A DNA stretch of 64,000 bases. Origin: Nematostella vectensis (taxonomy: Eukaryota; Cnidaria; Anthozoa; Actiniaria; Edwardsiidae). The notes beneath the pieces are model-generated. The model saw only the letters and a list, made by a program, of their open reading frames with translations. It searched no databases and had not been told where the DNA came from. This document shows, piece after piece, positions 9,020 through 19,461 of this stretch (its first letter is position 1; the number at the start of each line of letters is the position of its first letter). The translations under genes were made by a program, and so were the position numbers. The stretch is from NCBI RefSeq assembly GCF_932526225.1, contig NC_064039.1, forward strand, positions 10,990,139 through 11,054,138. Reading direction: 5' to 3'.

Positions 9020-9775
9020 ATGGCAAACAGCGACGTTAGCAGCGGTGCCATATACCCCTCGCTTCCCAGCGTCTGCCCCCCGACTTGCCCGCAAACGCAC
9101 ATGACGCCCACCGCTCCGGCAAGCATCGGCGGCGACGTGCAAAGCTTCCGACTCCAGAAAATATGTGACACTCAGGCGGTTCTAGACAACAAGATAACAC
9201 ATCATCGACAGGTGCGGAAGAAGTATAAGCGCGCCTTTGCCGTTACCCATGCTTTGTCTGTGGCATCCGGCATCGCTGCAGGGGCGCTTTCCAGTGCCGG
9301 GGTGGGGGTCTCTTTGAGTGGGATAGGGGTTCTGATCGGCGGTCCGCTGGCAGGGGTCGCTGGGCTGGTCGGTGTCGTGGGCGCGGGGGTAGTCTCTAGG
9401 GGTCTTACGACCAAGGTGGCTAAACACGAAGACACGATGGTTTTAGCGGAGAGTAAGAAAAACTCGATCATCGAGCTGGTCTCTAAGGCTCTGCAGGACG
9501 GGCATATCTCAGACGAAGAGTTTCGGCTAATACTTCAGGAACAAGAGAGATACTACGCGCTCAAGGCCGCTATCAGAGCTCGACACGGCCTCGCACCGCG
9601 TGATAAAAAAAAGCGGGAAAGGGCCCTCCCTGGAGGCACGCGAAAAGATGAAAAAGAGGCTGCGAGAAATTCGCGAGGAGTTCGGGAGCGAGGTGTTCGA
9701 GTAAAACTCAGGTTTAAACGCCACGCCAGCGGCTTTGAATTTACGGCCGAAAAACGGTTATTCCGCGCTCCGTAG
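9020..9775 (+). CDS. Hydrophobic glycine-rich virion protein with a frameshifted C-terminus
   Basis: Residues about 75-125 form a glycine-alanine-rich hydrophobic hairpin (SVASGIAAGALSSAG, GIGVLIGGPLAGVAGLVGVV), flanked by a charged helix before (ITHHRQVRKKYKRAFAV) and a long charged helix after it. This suits a membrane-inserting virion component. In the current frame the tail from about residue 195 has poor composition and ends at 9,775. In the next frame, entered through the eight-A run at 9,603-9,612, a charged helical tail continues to a natural-looking stop at 9,702-9,704. A one-base slip in that A-run is therefore likely. It is the last gene before the terminal repeats. No enzyme function is evident. 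Confidence 0.6.
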   Translation: MANSDVSSGAIYPSLPSVCPPTCPQTHMTPTAPASIGGDVQSFRLQKICDTQAVLDNKITHHRQVRKKYKRAFAVTHALSVASGIAAGALSSAGVGVSLSGIGVLIGGPLAGVAGLVGVVGAGVVSRGLTTKVAKHEDTMVLAESKKNSIIELVSKALQDGHISDEEFRLILQEQERYYALKAAIRARHGLAPRDKKKRERALPGGTRKDEKEAARNSRGVRERGVRVKLRFKRHASGFEFTAEKRLFRAP

Positions 9776-9816
9776 GTTTTGCGTAGATTTATCCATGCGC
9801 TTTTTCGCCCCGACCT

Positions 9817-10016
9817 TATGTACGCGGAACGGCCCCGGCCTACATTAACAATTGCCGGTTATTTATGTACGTGAAACGACCCGGAATACATAAGCAATTG
9901 CCAATTATTTATGTACGTGAAACGGCCCCGGCCTACATTAGCAATTGCCAATTATCTATGTACGTGAAACGGCCCCGGCCTACATTAGCAATTGCCAATT
10001 ATTTATGTACGTGAAG
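9817..10016. repeat. Tandem repeat at the viral element's right end, about 47 bp unit
   Basis: About four copies of a 47-base unit contain ATTTATGTACGTGAAACG, a GGCCCCGGCC block and AATTGCCAATTAT. They are non-coding, follow the last viral gene and lie within a few hundred bases of the change in base composition, so they probably belong to the terminal region. Confidence 0.8.
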
Positions 10017-10036
10017 CATTATCTGCCTGATACATA

Positions 10037-10140
10037 GAAAAGAGACGGGGCTGGGGGGGCTCGGAGGGGGGACTCGCGCCTCCCAAGCCTAAGACGGGGC
10101 TGGGAGGCCCGGAGGGGCGATCCGCGCCTCCCACTAGTTT
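10037..10140. repeat. G-rich duplicated segment near the element end
   Basis: Two copies of a roughly 51-base unit (GACGGGGCTGGG ... GGAGGGG ... CGCGCCTCCCA) lie side by side. The multiple G-runs could form quadruplexes. They precede the base-composition shift near 10,250 and may be part of the viral terminal repeat. Confidence 0.6.
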
Positions 10141-10249
10141 CTATGAAACCCCCCAGTCCCCCCAGAGGATTGCAAGATGGTGCCGAAAACGAGACTTCAT
10201 TCAAAATCAAGAGCGGAAAACCTCGTGCTTCAAACACCGTTTTCGCTCT

Positions 10250-11065
10250 AACTTGATGCTTCTTCGTGGTTTCTCAACATTCATTATCTTCCTAATGGTC
10301 AAAAGAAATCTGTAAGTTACACATTAGATATGATATTGATTTTTGTTAATATTCCGGTAAATTGAGAAGGAATCCAAGAAAAATACTATTTCATAAAACT
10401 ATTCTTGTAATGAGGGAATGCATTTTTGTGATGATCAAAGCCAGCAAGCTGAAGTATCTGAGCTTTTGTAATAATGAGAAAATAAAGAGGGAGATATTAC
10501 TGTTCTTCTTTGATGTTGTTATTATAATAATATTAAATTATTATGTTGTTATTATACAAGCTGGAGTCGGGATTTGAATCAAACGCGGTAACTTATCACA
10601 GCCATTTTATCGCTCGTCGGTTTTTTCTTTCTTCTTCACTTGACTTCGCCGCTCAGACATACACAACAGTCAAACTATTCAGGGTTTTAGCTTTCTGTGA
10701 GTATATTTGCCAATTTTGCTTACTTAAGTTAGACTTGTTTTCTTTTTACGAGTTATTTTACATGATCTCTTATCATCCTATCGAGCTGGCAAAACAACAA
10801 CACGCAACCCGCGGGGGAGTAGGACAAAATAAAAGGATCAAATCCTAACACGCAGTGGTGGGGTGGTGGTTACTAAAAATAGACAGATTCGGAATCGACA
10901 TGGCGCGCGGGTAATACCAAAGTGTCCCTCTCTTATCTTATGCTCTCTTGGGTAAACATAGGGCGAAAATCAAAATTAGTGAAAAATAAAAAAACAACTT
11001 GCTGAAAAGACGTGTGTAGTCTAGTGTTGTGTTTATGTTTTCCTTTTGCGTGTTCTTTGGTCGTA
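10250..11065. other. AT-rich stretch with no supported gene
   Basis: Only short open frames with atypical composition occur. A TTATTATAATAATATT-rich patch lies near 10,515-10,560. I see no exon, RNA gene or clear repeat. This is probably host flank between the viral element and the next transposon. Confidence 0.6.
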
Positions 11066-12724
11066 TTAAGTGCACCAGTCCCTTAGATTCAACTGAGGAG
11101 TTCCAAATAAGAAATTTCGAAATCGCTCAAAATTGGTTTAAAGTTAGCCCCTGGTTCTCTTATCATGTTTAAAAAGTTTGAGTTACATACAATAAATATT
11201 TTTCGAGAAATTCCGAATTTACGATTTTGCCTATAAAATCGCCGATTTGGGGGCATTTTTCACCTTTCGTAAAAAATCGCAAAATATTCTTTAAATATAC
11301 GCGGAATTAAAAATAGCGATACAGATCCTTAGAAAGGAGTTGATAAGGTATAAATCGAGTGGTTTCTTTACTTTTTCCGGCAAAAAAAAGTATATTTTAT
11401 TGCTGTCTAAACATGTCCATAAAAAATATCGACTTGAATAATAGCTTAAATTAGGGGCTTATAAAACCGATGGTACATGGATTTTCGCAGAAATTTTGCA
11501 CTTTGATCAAACATTGGTGTTATTTCTTTCGATTCAGCAAATAAAAAATTGGGGGAATCAAATTCCCGAATTATAATGAAGCCGAACGCAACCCCATGTC
11601 GGGCTCAAATAACACGCGATTTTCTTGACAGCCGTCTTTATTAGATACACATACCTGTTTGTACAGGAGACAAACCACAGATAATAAACTCTACCCTTAC
11701 TGTATACTAATCTCAGATGCTGTATAATTGTCTTGGTTCATCCTTGGAAGTTACTGGAAGTCAATAAAGACATTACAATGAAAAATATTTGCTATTTTGT
11801 ACAGACTTCAGTTCAGAACGCCTGCCGGAATGGCAAACTTTGAAGGATTTGTTTGGGTTTTAAAGTTTCTTTACGCTCAATTGAAGTAAAAGATATTCAA
11901 ACACGTCAGTTCTTACCTTCTGCCAAGAGGTTTCTGGGAGAAAAGCCGATTTGTAAGATTAATTTCAATGAAAGGTCAAGTACTTGAACACGAGTCTTGT
12001 TTCAGATGACAACTGATCAGCGGTCTACCAGATGAGAATGCATGAATTTGCAAAGGAAACCCGATATAAAGAATAGTTCAACTAGTCGGCTTGCAGTTTT
12101 TATTCTAGATTGTTTCTTATTTTATGTTCTTCATTCTATAAAAAAACATATTAATGATGCCAAAATTATTTTAAAAAGATACCGTAGGAAACACCAATCG
12201 AAGAATAAAACACAAATACCACAAGCAAACATGCTTCGTTGACATAAGGGCATAAGCTAAAAGAATTGTCACACTCCCTCAAAGCGGCATCCTGTTACAG
12301 TAACACCTCCGTTAGCCACAAAAGGCTTTAGGGCAACACAGAGAGATCACATGAGGCTGCTTCTTATAAAATCAGGCAAGCATAAAATTGTAATTCAGAT
12401 GATGCTTGATATTTTTCTTGATCATGACTACCTGTGATTACGCTGTTTGCGTGGGTGGTCCTTGTGGCCCTAGCGTCGATTGCTCGAGCAATTCAAAGTG
12501 CGTTCTTAAACTTTAAACTGAGTTTGAACTTCTTCTTGCTAGAGCTGGTAAGTGAATCATGATTTAACGACCGGAGTATTTGTTAAGCGCGCGCGTAGGT
12601 GACTCTTGAAACGCAAATGTAATCACAGGTAGCCCAGGCAATGGTTGCTTGTCCGTAGCTCGGAATTCGGCTGTTCTGAGAGGGGACGAGTAAGGCGACG
12701 ACGAGTGAAATGAGTTCTCTAATA

Positions 12725-12945
12725 GAAATCTGACTACCCCCGAAAGAACAAAGAGGGATTTTTTTATGCCTTGCAGTATCTTCACGGGACTTTTATTGTC
12801 GGATTTGGCTACGTACCAGGGTTATCTAGCTTATGCTTTATAGTTTTGTCTACAAATAGCACGTCAATTGGGAACCGAAAGTGGACCCTCGGCCGCTGTG
12901 GGCGCACACCCTGCATCCCCCCTCCCCCTCCCCCCCCCCTGGGCA
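12725..12945. repeat. Partial copy of a dispersed repeat, also at 60,731-61,050
   Basis: TTTTTTTATGCCTTGCAGTA, GCTTATGCTTTATAGTTTT and CCGAAAGTGGACC occur in the same order and spacing as in the element at 60,731-61,050. This copy lacks clear ends and lies inside the long-armed transposon, so it arrived by nested insertion or capture. Confidence 0.75.
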
Positions 12946-13279
12946 TATTTTGGGGAGTCCCTATTTCAACTCAACTTCCCGTTTCGTAGACTCAACTTAT
13001 TTATCGCGCACCTCTGCTTTCCTTATATTAGTTTATGTGTGTTCCGATGTTTGTGTGTGTGTATGTGGGGGGGGGGGGGGATATGCGGCGGAGATTGATT
13101 TTTCATTACGGACTTTGCGCAAAAGTACAGACTAGCTCACAGGCTAAAACATCCCTCGCATTAAAACAATGTCAATCAGCATTATATCTTTCGTTTAGCG
13201 AAAGTATTATTTTACCCCTCAAACACGGGGAGTAGATCGTCGTCTGTATCGGAATCATAGACATGTTCATTCAATCTGT

Positions 13280-13600
13280 CGCAAGCTCCAACTGATTTTG
13301 TAACCCTTTTCCAGGCAGTCTTGTTGGCATTGCACAGTTGTTGTTCTTGTTATATCAAGCAAAGTAGCCAATAACGAGTTAATGTTCTCACGGCAATCTA
13401 CGATTGTGCTTGTGCAGAAGGGAAGTAGCCCATAGAGGGTTACTGTTCTAACGGCAATCAACAGTTTACATTGAGTTAACTGACAGCTCATCAGTGGTTG
13501 GACAGAGTGATATTTGTTTTCTCTTGCTACAAAGTAGCGAAGCAGCCCATTTAAAGTCACTATTCTCACGGTAGTCGCCGATTTTCCAGCTACCGATTTT
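13280..13600. repeat. Three diverged tandem units inside the transposon centre
   Basis: Segments near 13,355, 13,420 and 13,525 share an AGTAGCCCA-like start followed by TTACTGTTCTAACGGCAATC-like sequence. They look like old tandem copies 70-100 bases long. They are not coding. Confidence 0.5.
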
Positions 13601-15739
13601 TCAAACTACTTCAGTCACCTGGAGCAAGTCCGTAATGAAAAAGAAACTCCGTCCCACCGGCGACCAGCAACAACGGCACATTTACCCTAGGGACTCCCAC
13701 GCAAAAGGTAAAACCTTTAAAAGAAAAAGTCGACAACAACGCAGATTTATGTTTTTTAGAACGATATTTCGGCTGGCCAATACCTGCCTTCTTCAGCTTC
13801 AGGTTATAAATGAGTTACAATGGCATGTTACAGCTAGTATATGTACAAAGTTCATTGATGATTAACTAACAAAAGGTAAAAATAGTAATTGAGTAAGGGG
13901 TGACTTATGGAAGATGGTAAATAGGGTGGTGTGGATCACTAAGTAGCTAAACGGTTTCTTCACATATGTTTGTGTATTAAAAAAAAAAAATAAATAAAAT
14001 AAAAATAACCCGGTCCGCCGAGGTCTGGTCCGCGTAGGTCCTGTCTTCATTTTACAAAGACCCGCTCCCATTATTGATAAAAATTTCTGCAGTAATCAAG
14101 CAGTGCTCATGCGCACACAACTAATATGCAGATAAACGTAACGTATACAATTTTTACTCTTACGCCTAAGTTCTTTACCAAATCATCAGATGTTTTTAAA
14201 ATAGATAAACAAGACATGATATCGCCTTTTTTAAAATATGATTTTCTAATAAAGAAAGACTAGGACTCAAAACGGTATGTTCTTATCGGGATTAGGATAC
14301 CTGTGGAAAGTCACGCATTTTCATCTGGCAGACCGCTGATCAGTTGTTGTCATCTGAAACCAGACTCCAGACTCGTGTTGTAGTACTTGACCTTTGCATT
14401 GAAATTAATCTTACAAATCGGCTTTTTCCCTAGAAACCTCTTGGCAGAAGGTAAGAACTGACGTGCTTGAAGACCTTTAACTTCAATTGAGCGTAAAGAA
14501 ACTTTAAAACCCAAACAAATCCTTCAAAGTTTGCCATTCCGGCAGGCGTTCTGAACTGAAGTCTGTACAAAATAGCAAATATTTTTCATTGTAATGTCTT
14601 TATTGACTTCCAGTAACTTCCAAGGATGAACCAAGACAATTATACTGCATCTGAGATTAGTATACAACAAGGGTAGAGTTTATTTTCTGTGATTTTTCTC
14701 CTGTACAAACAGGTATGTGTATCTAATAAAGACGGCTGTCAAGAAAATCGCGTGTTATTTGAGCTCGACATGGGGTTGCGTTCGGCTTCATTATAATTCG
14801 GGAATTTGATTCCCCCAATTTTTTATTTGCTGAATCGAAAGAAATAACACCAATGTTTGATCAAAGTGCAAAATTTCTGCGAAAATCCATGCACCATCGG
14901 TTTTATAAGCACCTAATTTAAGCTATTATTCAAGTCGATATTTTTTATGGACATGTTTAGACAGCAATAAAATATACTTTTTTTTGCCGGAAAAAGTAAA
15001 GAAACCACTCGATTTATACCTTATCAACTCCTTTCTAAGGATCTGTATCGCTATTTTTAATTCCGCGTATATTTAAAGAATATTTTGCGATTTTTTACGA
15101 AAGGTGAAAAATGCCCGCAAATCGGCGATTTTATAGGCAAAATCGTAAATTCGGAATTTCTCGAAAAATATTTATTGTATGTAACTCAAACTTTTTAACC
15201 ATGATAAGAGATCCAGGGGCTAACTTTAAACCAATTTTGAGCGATTTCGAAATTTCTTATTTGGAACTCCTCAGTTGAATCTAAGGGACTGGTGCACTTA
15301 AAGCGCCTTTTTCAAGATTCACGATTTGAAATTTTAATACGAACGAAGTGAAAGGTAGGAAATGTCTAATTTATGGACTGAATAAAATTTTGTTATTATG
15401 CGTGAACATTACTCTTTAGGATTGAGGCACAATTTAGAAAATGAAAACGAATTAAACGCTCAAAATAATTTTATTCACGTCCAAGGGACTTTATGCTAAT
15501 GGTCGAGCATGATTTTATTGTAAATTTCCTCTTCTGATCTTCGCAATAAATCATGGTAGTGAGACACCGAGAGAGAGAGGGTCGTAGAAAAGCAGCGAAA
15601 GATTTTAAATATTTCGAATCATTTTTCTACCTTCTGAAAGGGGAATCCTCCATTTAATTGAGTATTTCGTGTGTTTTTATTTTCGTATTATGACACCATC
15701 GATCCTCTCTTCAGCCGCCTCCGGCTTTCACGTATGCAA

Positions 15740-15846
15740 AACGACTGCGCATGCGCTATGTTGGAATTTTAGATTCAACAAAGATGGCGGACGCCTGGTG
15801 GAAAATCCAGCCAAATACTGCCAAGATTCTACTTAGAACTCAATAA
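15740..15846 (+). promoter_or_regulatory. NRF1/YY1-type promoter with a short 5' reading frame
   Basis: TGCGCATGCGC (an NRF1-type site) near 15,746 is followed by AAGATGGCGGAC at 15,781, a YY1-type element that also provides a good start context. The ATG at 15,784 opens a frame of only 20 codons (MADAWWKIQ...) ending at TAA 15,844-15,846. This looks like the 5' end of a housekeeping-type gene or a relic of one. No downstream exon was found, so this may be a non-coding or truncated transcript start. Confidence 0.45.
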
Positions 15847-15989
15847 CTACTTCGGAATAAGACGGCTTTATTGACTTAGAGTATCAATGTGACTCAAGCC
15901 ATGTCGATCATGGCTCCGAATTGTGAGTGGGGGTGGCAATGTGCGACAAAACAGACAGTAATTCCATTACAAATCACCAACTCTGCCAA

Positions 15990-18900
15990 GTTAGGCTCTC
16001 GATCTAGTCAATCTAGCCTCTGGAGGTAAAACGCCAGCGAACTTTGTGGCACTTGAGGGTCAGTGCATGTTAGTGAAATGTCAAATCTATCCTCTAGTAT
16101 AGCTGATCCACTCGGGGAACCAAGTAGTGGAGCTAAATGGCTTTTGGCAGCTTCTACACTGAGGCAGCTTCTATATTTCCTTGCGTCGTGGTATTGTACG
16201 TTTGGTTCCCCCTTGCAATAGCTGTGACATGTAAAGATATCCATGGAGTACTTAGGGGGGAATTGCTGTCCAATCGATAACTGTCACGGTAAGTAGAAGT
16301 TGTAAACGCATTGGCCATTAATAGGGAAATAAATGTACATACACTAGAACCATTCCTACCAAATAAAGTTGCTTGAGAAATGATTGGTGGAAGAAACCAA
16401 AATGTAGTTCACCCAAGTTTGAGACTTGCAACATTAATGCTAATTTGAGAATTAGGTTGGGTTCCTGTGGTTGATGTAGTAGCTCTTGTTACATGTGGCT
16501 GTTGTTGAGACAGTGGTTGTGGTTGAGAATGTGCTACAGGTTGAGATTGGCTCGTCTGAGTTGAAGGCTGTGGTACTGCAAAACTAGACAGTACTTTGTC
16601 AACATGCTCATTCCACTCATCTGAATAGTAATATTCTGCAGGTTTACTTGAGGAAGTATTAATTTCATCGACAATGGTATATTGGACTGATCTCATATAC
16701 TGGCTGGATCTGTCATTTTCGTTGGGCTGATAATACTCTTATTGAAGGCATCAGAAAGTGTCTTCACTTTCTCTAGGATGGAGGTGGTGCAGGATGGGCA
16801 TAGCTGGCTGTTTGTTTGTATACAGATATCATGGAAAGTGTGACCACAAGTTAGTCTAAATATTTCAGTATCACTTCTATTTACTGTGCAGTTTTGATTA
16901 TCACAACAGTTATTTGGATCTGGAAAACATGACGAAGAGGATTGTTTCAAGTCCTTGTATGATAATGGGAGTGCTTTGGAGTTAATTGAGTTAGGTGAGC
17001 AGTTCTGGATAGGTTTTTTTTAGCTTTATTGTATGAGGCTATTGTTCTTGGTGCACATCCAAATCTAGTCAGAAGGCCACTGTTGAGGGCAGATCTTGGC
17101 AGTCCATGCAGGTGGAGGTACAAACCAAGATCCTTCAGTAATTTACTAGTTTTCTGAGACCTGAAAACAAGAATATGCTAGACATTTAAATAAAATGAAT
17201 ACTAACACTGCCCTCAAATGTATTTGAAAAATCAAAATTCATTTGTTTAGAGAGTACATTTAATGCCATATTCTAATGGAATATTACTGGTATTTTCAGT
17301 CATGGAATCACTTAAAGTATAACATACCTAAAGTAAGCCAAAGTGTGTAACAGAGTAACAGTGCGCTGCTCTTGTAGGGCGGAATGCTTGCATCTGGTCA
17401 TGGTTTAGAATTGTTGAATATAGCCCTGGTACATACTTTTTGGCAAAGTCTCTCGTGGTTGCTGGGTCATAGAGTGGTGCTGAGTCAGCATCATAGTGCC
17501 GAAACAATGCAATTTGGAATTTTCCTACTTGTTCGTCAAATGTCTCATCTGATGATAAAAATAATTATATCAAAAAAATTCGGGGGAGGGGGAGGATAAA
17601 GACAGTTGTACAATGTGAATCAATATTACAATAGCCCATTTTCTTACAGTTCTTTTGTTACTTTACAGATTGTTTCCTCAATGGACCCAAAAGAAGAAAT
17701 GACAGATCAATGCAAAGGGGAGGGGGTGTGGCATTATTTGCTTCATGCCCTCCTGCCAATCCCTACCCTCATCCCCCCACTCTACCCTTGGGTGATTGAG
17801 AAAATTTTGATAATTACCTTTATTTTGATATAAGCTAGTCATTATCTGCTCCCATTGTTAGGTATCTACATCTCCTCGGTCATTTTTCTGGCCTCACCGA
17901 GGGGGGTCATCAGGGCATTCCAGGAGAGGGGGTCTAGGGGGTTTCTCATTAATATTCTGTAGTTTGTCAGGCACTCTAGTCAGAACAGTAAAGTTTTGAT
18001 ATGCTTTCACATATTATTTAATGAGGTTAGGGGATCTTGGGATAAATTTTGCAATGAGTCGCACAAGCAAAGCACAGGTGAACGGGTAGTCTCCAATATC
18101 TGTAAACAACAAAATACATATTATAATTACACATCTTTTTTGTTATGTCACAATTAAAATCAATTTACACAACCATGTATAATATACTTGCATCAAAGGC
18201 GTTTATTTGTCCATAAAGCATGACTTCGAGACACCCCAGCTTGTTTATATTATGTTGTTTTGTTTGCACAAGATATACACGTACCTTGCTGATTGAACTC
18301 TTTGGACTGGTTGACATTTTGACATTTCTGTCATCACATGCTGCTCTCTGTTGATGGAATTGCATATATTATTACTCCAATATTTTTCATAATCAGTGCA
18401 ACCCAAAAGTATGTTGTACTGTGGTTTTGGTTTGATAGTTGATTACTTTTTTTACGAAAAGTAAACTTGCCTTCCGTCGCCACCAGTTCCCGGCTTATAA
18501 CCGGAGATCCTGCGTCCTACATCATCAAAAACCACATAAAGCCTTGTAGGGATTTTACTTTTAGCGAGACCACCACCGTGTCCCCAGAACGAAGGACAAG
18601 AGCAACGTTTGTCTTGGCGTGTGACTTCATTTCTGTGGTGTAAACAAAGCCACGAATCTTCCGGTATATCAGCATTTATTATATCAGCTACTCTCGATGT
18701 TTCACGGCTTGCAAATGAATCTACACGCGTACGTAGTCAAGTAAAACGTGAATAACTCTCCTCTAAATATATAAATGCGCTTGGAAGGAAAGCCCAATAT
18801 ACAAATACATTTATTAGATGAGATGTAGATTTCCCCTCTTTTCCTAGATATATTTGTGAAAGCGATTGCACGCATTGCGTAATTTGACCTTTTGTAGCAG

Positions 18901-19021
18901 ATAGAGTCTCGTGTTCACAGCTGCGCTTAGCAGCAGAGGACGTTGAAGCAACCAGAATTACCCGGCGAAAATGCTGTTGGACTTGTTCTGAATAAACTGT
19001 AATGCCTAAATACTGTTTCAA
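15990..19021 (-). pseudogene. Multi-exon RING-finger gene of a repeated type, probably decayed
   Basis: The minus strand contains several exon-like pieces bounded by splice-like sites: about 18,670-18,470 (cysteine-rich, ends AAG|GCAAGT), 18,330-18,285, 18,110-18,000, 17,550-17,340 (LFRHYDADSAPLYDPATTRD), and 17,163-16,690. The last piece includes LKDLGLYLHLHGLPRSALN and then a RING-H2-like domain, CCDNQNC with CGHTFHDICI and CPSC near 16,790-16,910. The frame changes at an eight-A run near 17,020 and again at an ATGA overlap at 16,693-16,696, where a Q/S/T-rich tail continues to 16,409. A further small frame lies at 16,244-16,008. The breaks argue for a pseudogene or a transposon-derived gene; I cannot name the family. 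Exon joins are tentative. Confidence 0.4.
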
Positions 19022-19224
19022 CTCGAATTAAAAGGTATCATGTAAGTACCCCCCGGATTTGAATAAGGAACTGAGCGAATAAGGAAACAGACGAAAAAGG
19101 AACAGCGAATAAGGAACCAGAATCACACTGGTACAAACTTGTCTGTTTTCTTTTCGGATCTGTGTCAAATCTTGAATGAAAATCGAGAATTTTAACGCGA
19201 ATCTCGAAATGCACATAAAAAGTA

Positions 19225-19461
19225 GACCATGGATGCTGTATTATCTTCTCCTACGAGGATAAATCTGTTTTAAGTCTTAACCCGATAATTTACAAGCGAA
19301 AAGCGTTTTGAAAGAAGTAAGCACATGGCGATTTCGCTCCTCCCCAGCCGCCATCTTGAATGAAATGCTCCAAAAGTCACGCGCATGCGCAATACGTTTT
19401 TCGTCTTACACGACAATGCTGCCTTGATAGCACGTTTACGTTCACAGTTTCCTATCTTGAT
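19225..19461 (+). promoter_or_regulatory. Promoter of the DUF229 gene
   Basis: CAGCCGCCATCTTG (reverse of a YY1-type site) near 19,345 and GCGCATGCGC (NRF1-type) near 19,380 lie 80-120 bases before the ATG at 19,462. A minus-strand frame starts near 19,021, so this region may be bidirectional. Confidence 0.5.

Larger units (their letters stand above)
1..10240. mobile_element. Endogenous Polinton-like/adintovirus-like dsDNA virus, right-hand part, decayed
   Basis: Dense intronless genes on both strands encode a polymerase-like protein, an SF1 helicase, an HNH domain, a FtsK/HerA-type packaging ATPase, a jelly-roll-type major capsid protein, a penton-like protein and membrane or coiled-coil virion proteins. 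This gene set defines Polinton-like viruses and adintoviruses. GC-rich base use changes sharply to AT-rich DNA near 10,250, and tandem repeats lie at 9,817-10,140, as expected near a terminus. The left end, and any integrase or protease gene, would lie before position 1. At least five reading-frame breaks (polymerase, helicase, the 6,752-8,277 gene, the 9,020 gene) indicate an inactive copy, although assembly errors in homopolymers could explain some. The exact right end cannot be fixed without the left terminal repeat. Confidence 0.85.
11066..15301. mobile_element. DNA transposon with roughly 1 kb inverted arms and TTAA ends
   Basis: The left arm (11,066-12,042) is repeated as reverse complement in the right arm (14,310-15,301) with few differences over nearly 1 kb. 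Both outer ends read TTAAGTGCACCAGTCCC inward. TTAA flanks match the target site duplication of piggyBac-type and some other DNA transposons, but the inner end sequence is not the usual piggyBac CCC start, so the superfamily is open. The 2.3 kb centre contains no transposase frame; it holds a copy of the dispersed repeat also seen at 60,731 and some diverged tandem units. It is best read as a non-autonomous foldback-type element. The high arm similarity suggests recent insertion or arm conversion. Confidence 0.8.
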
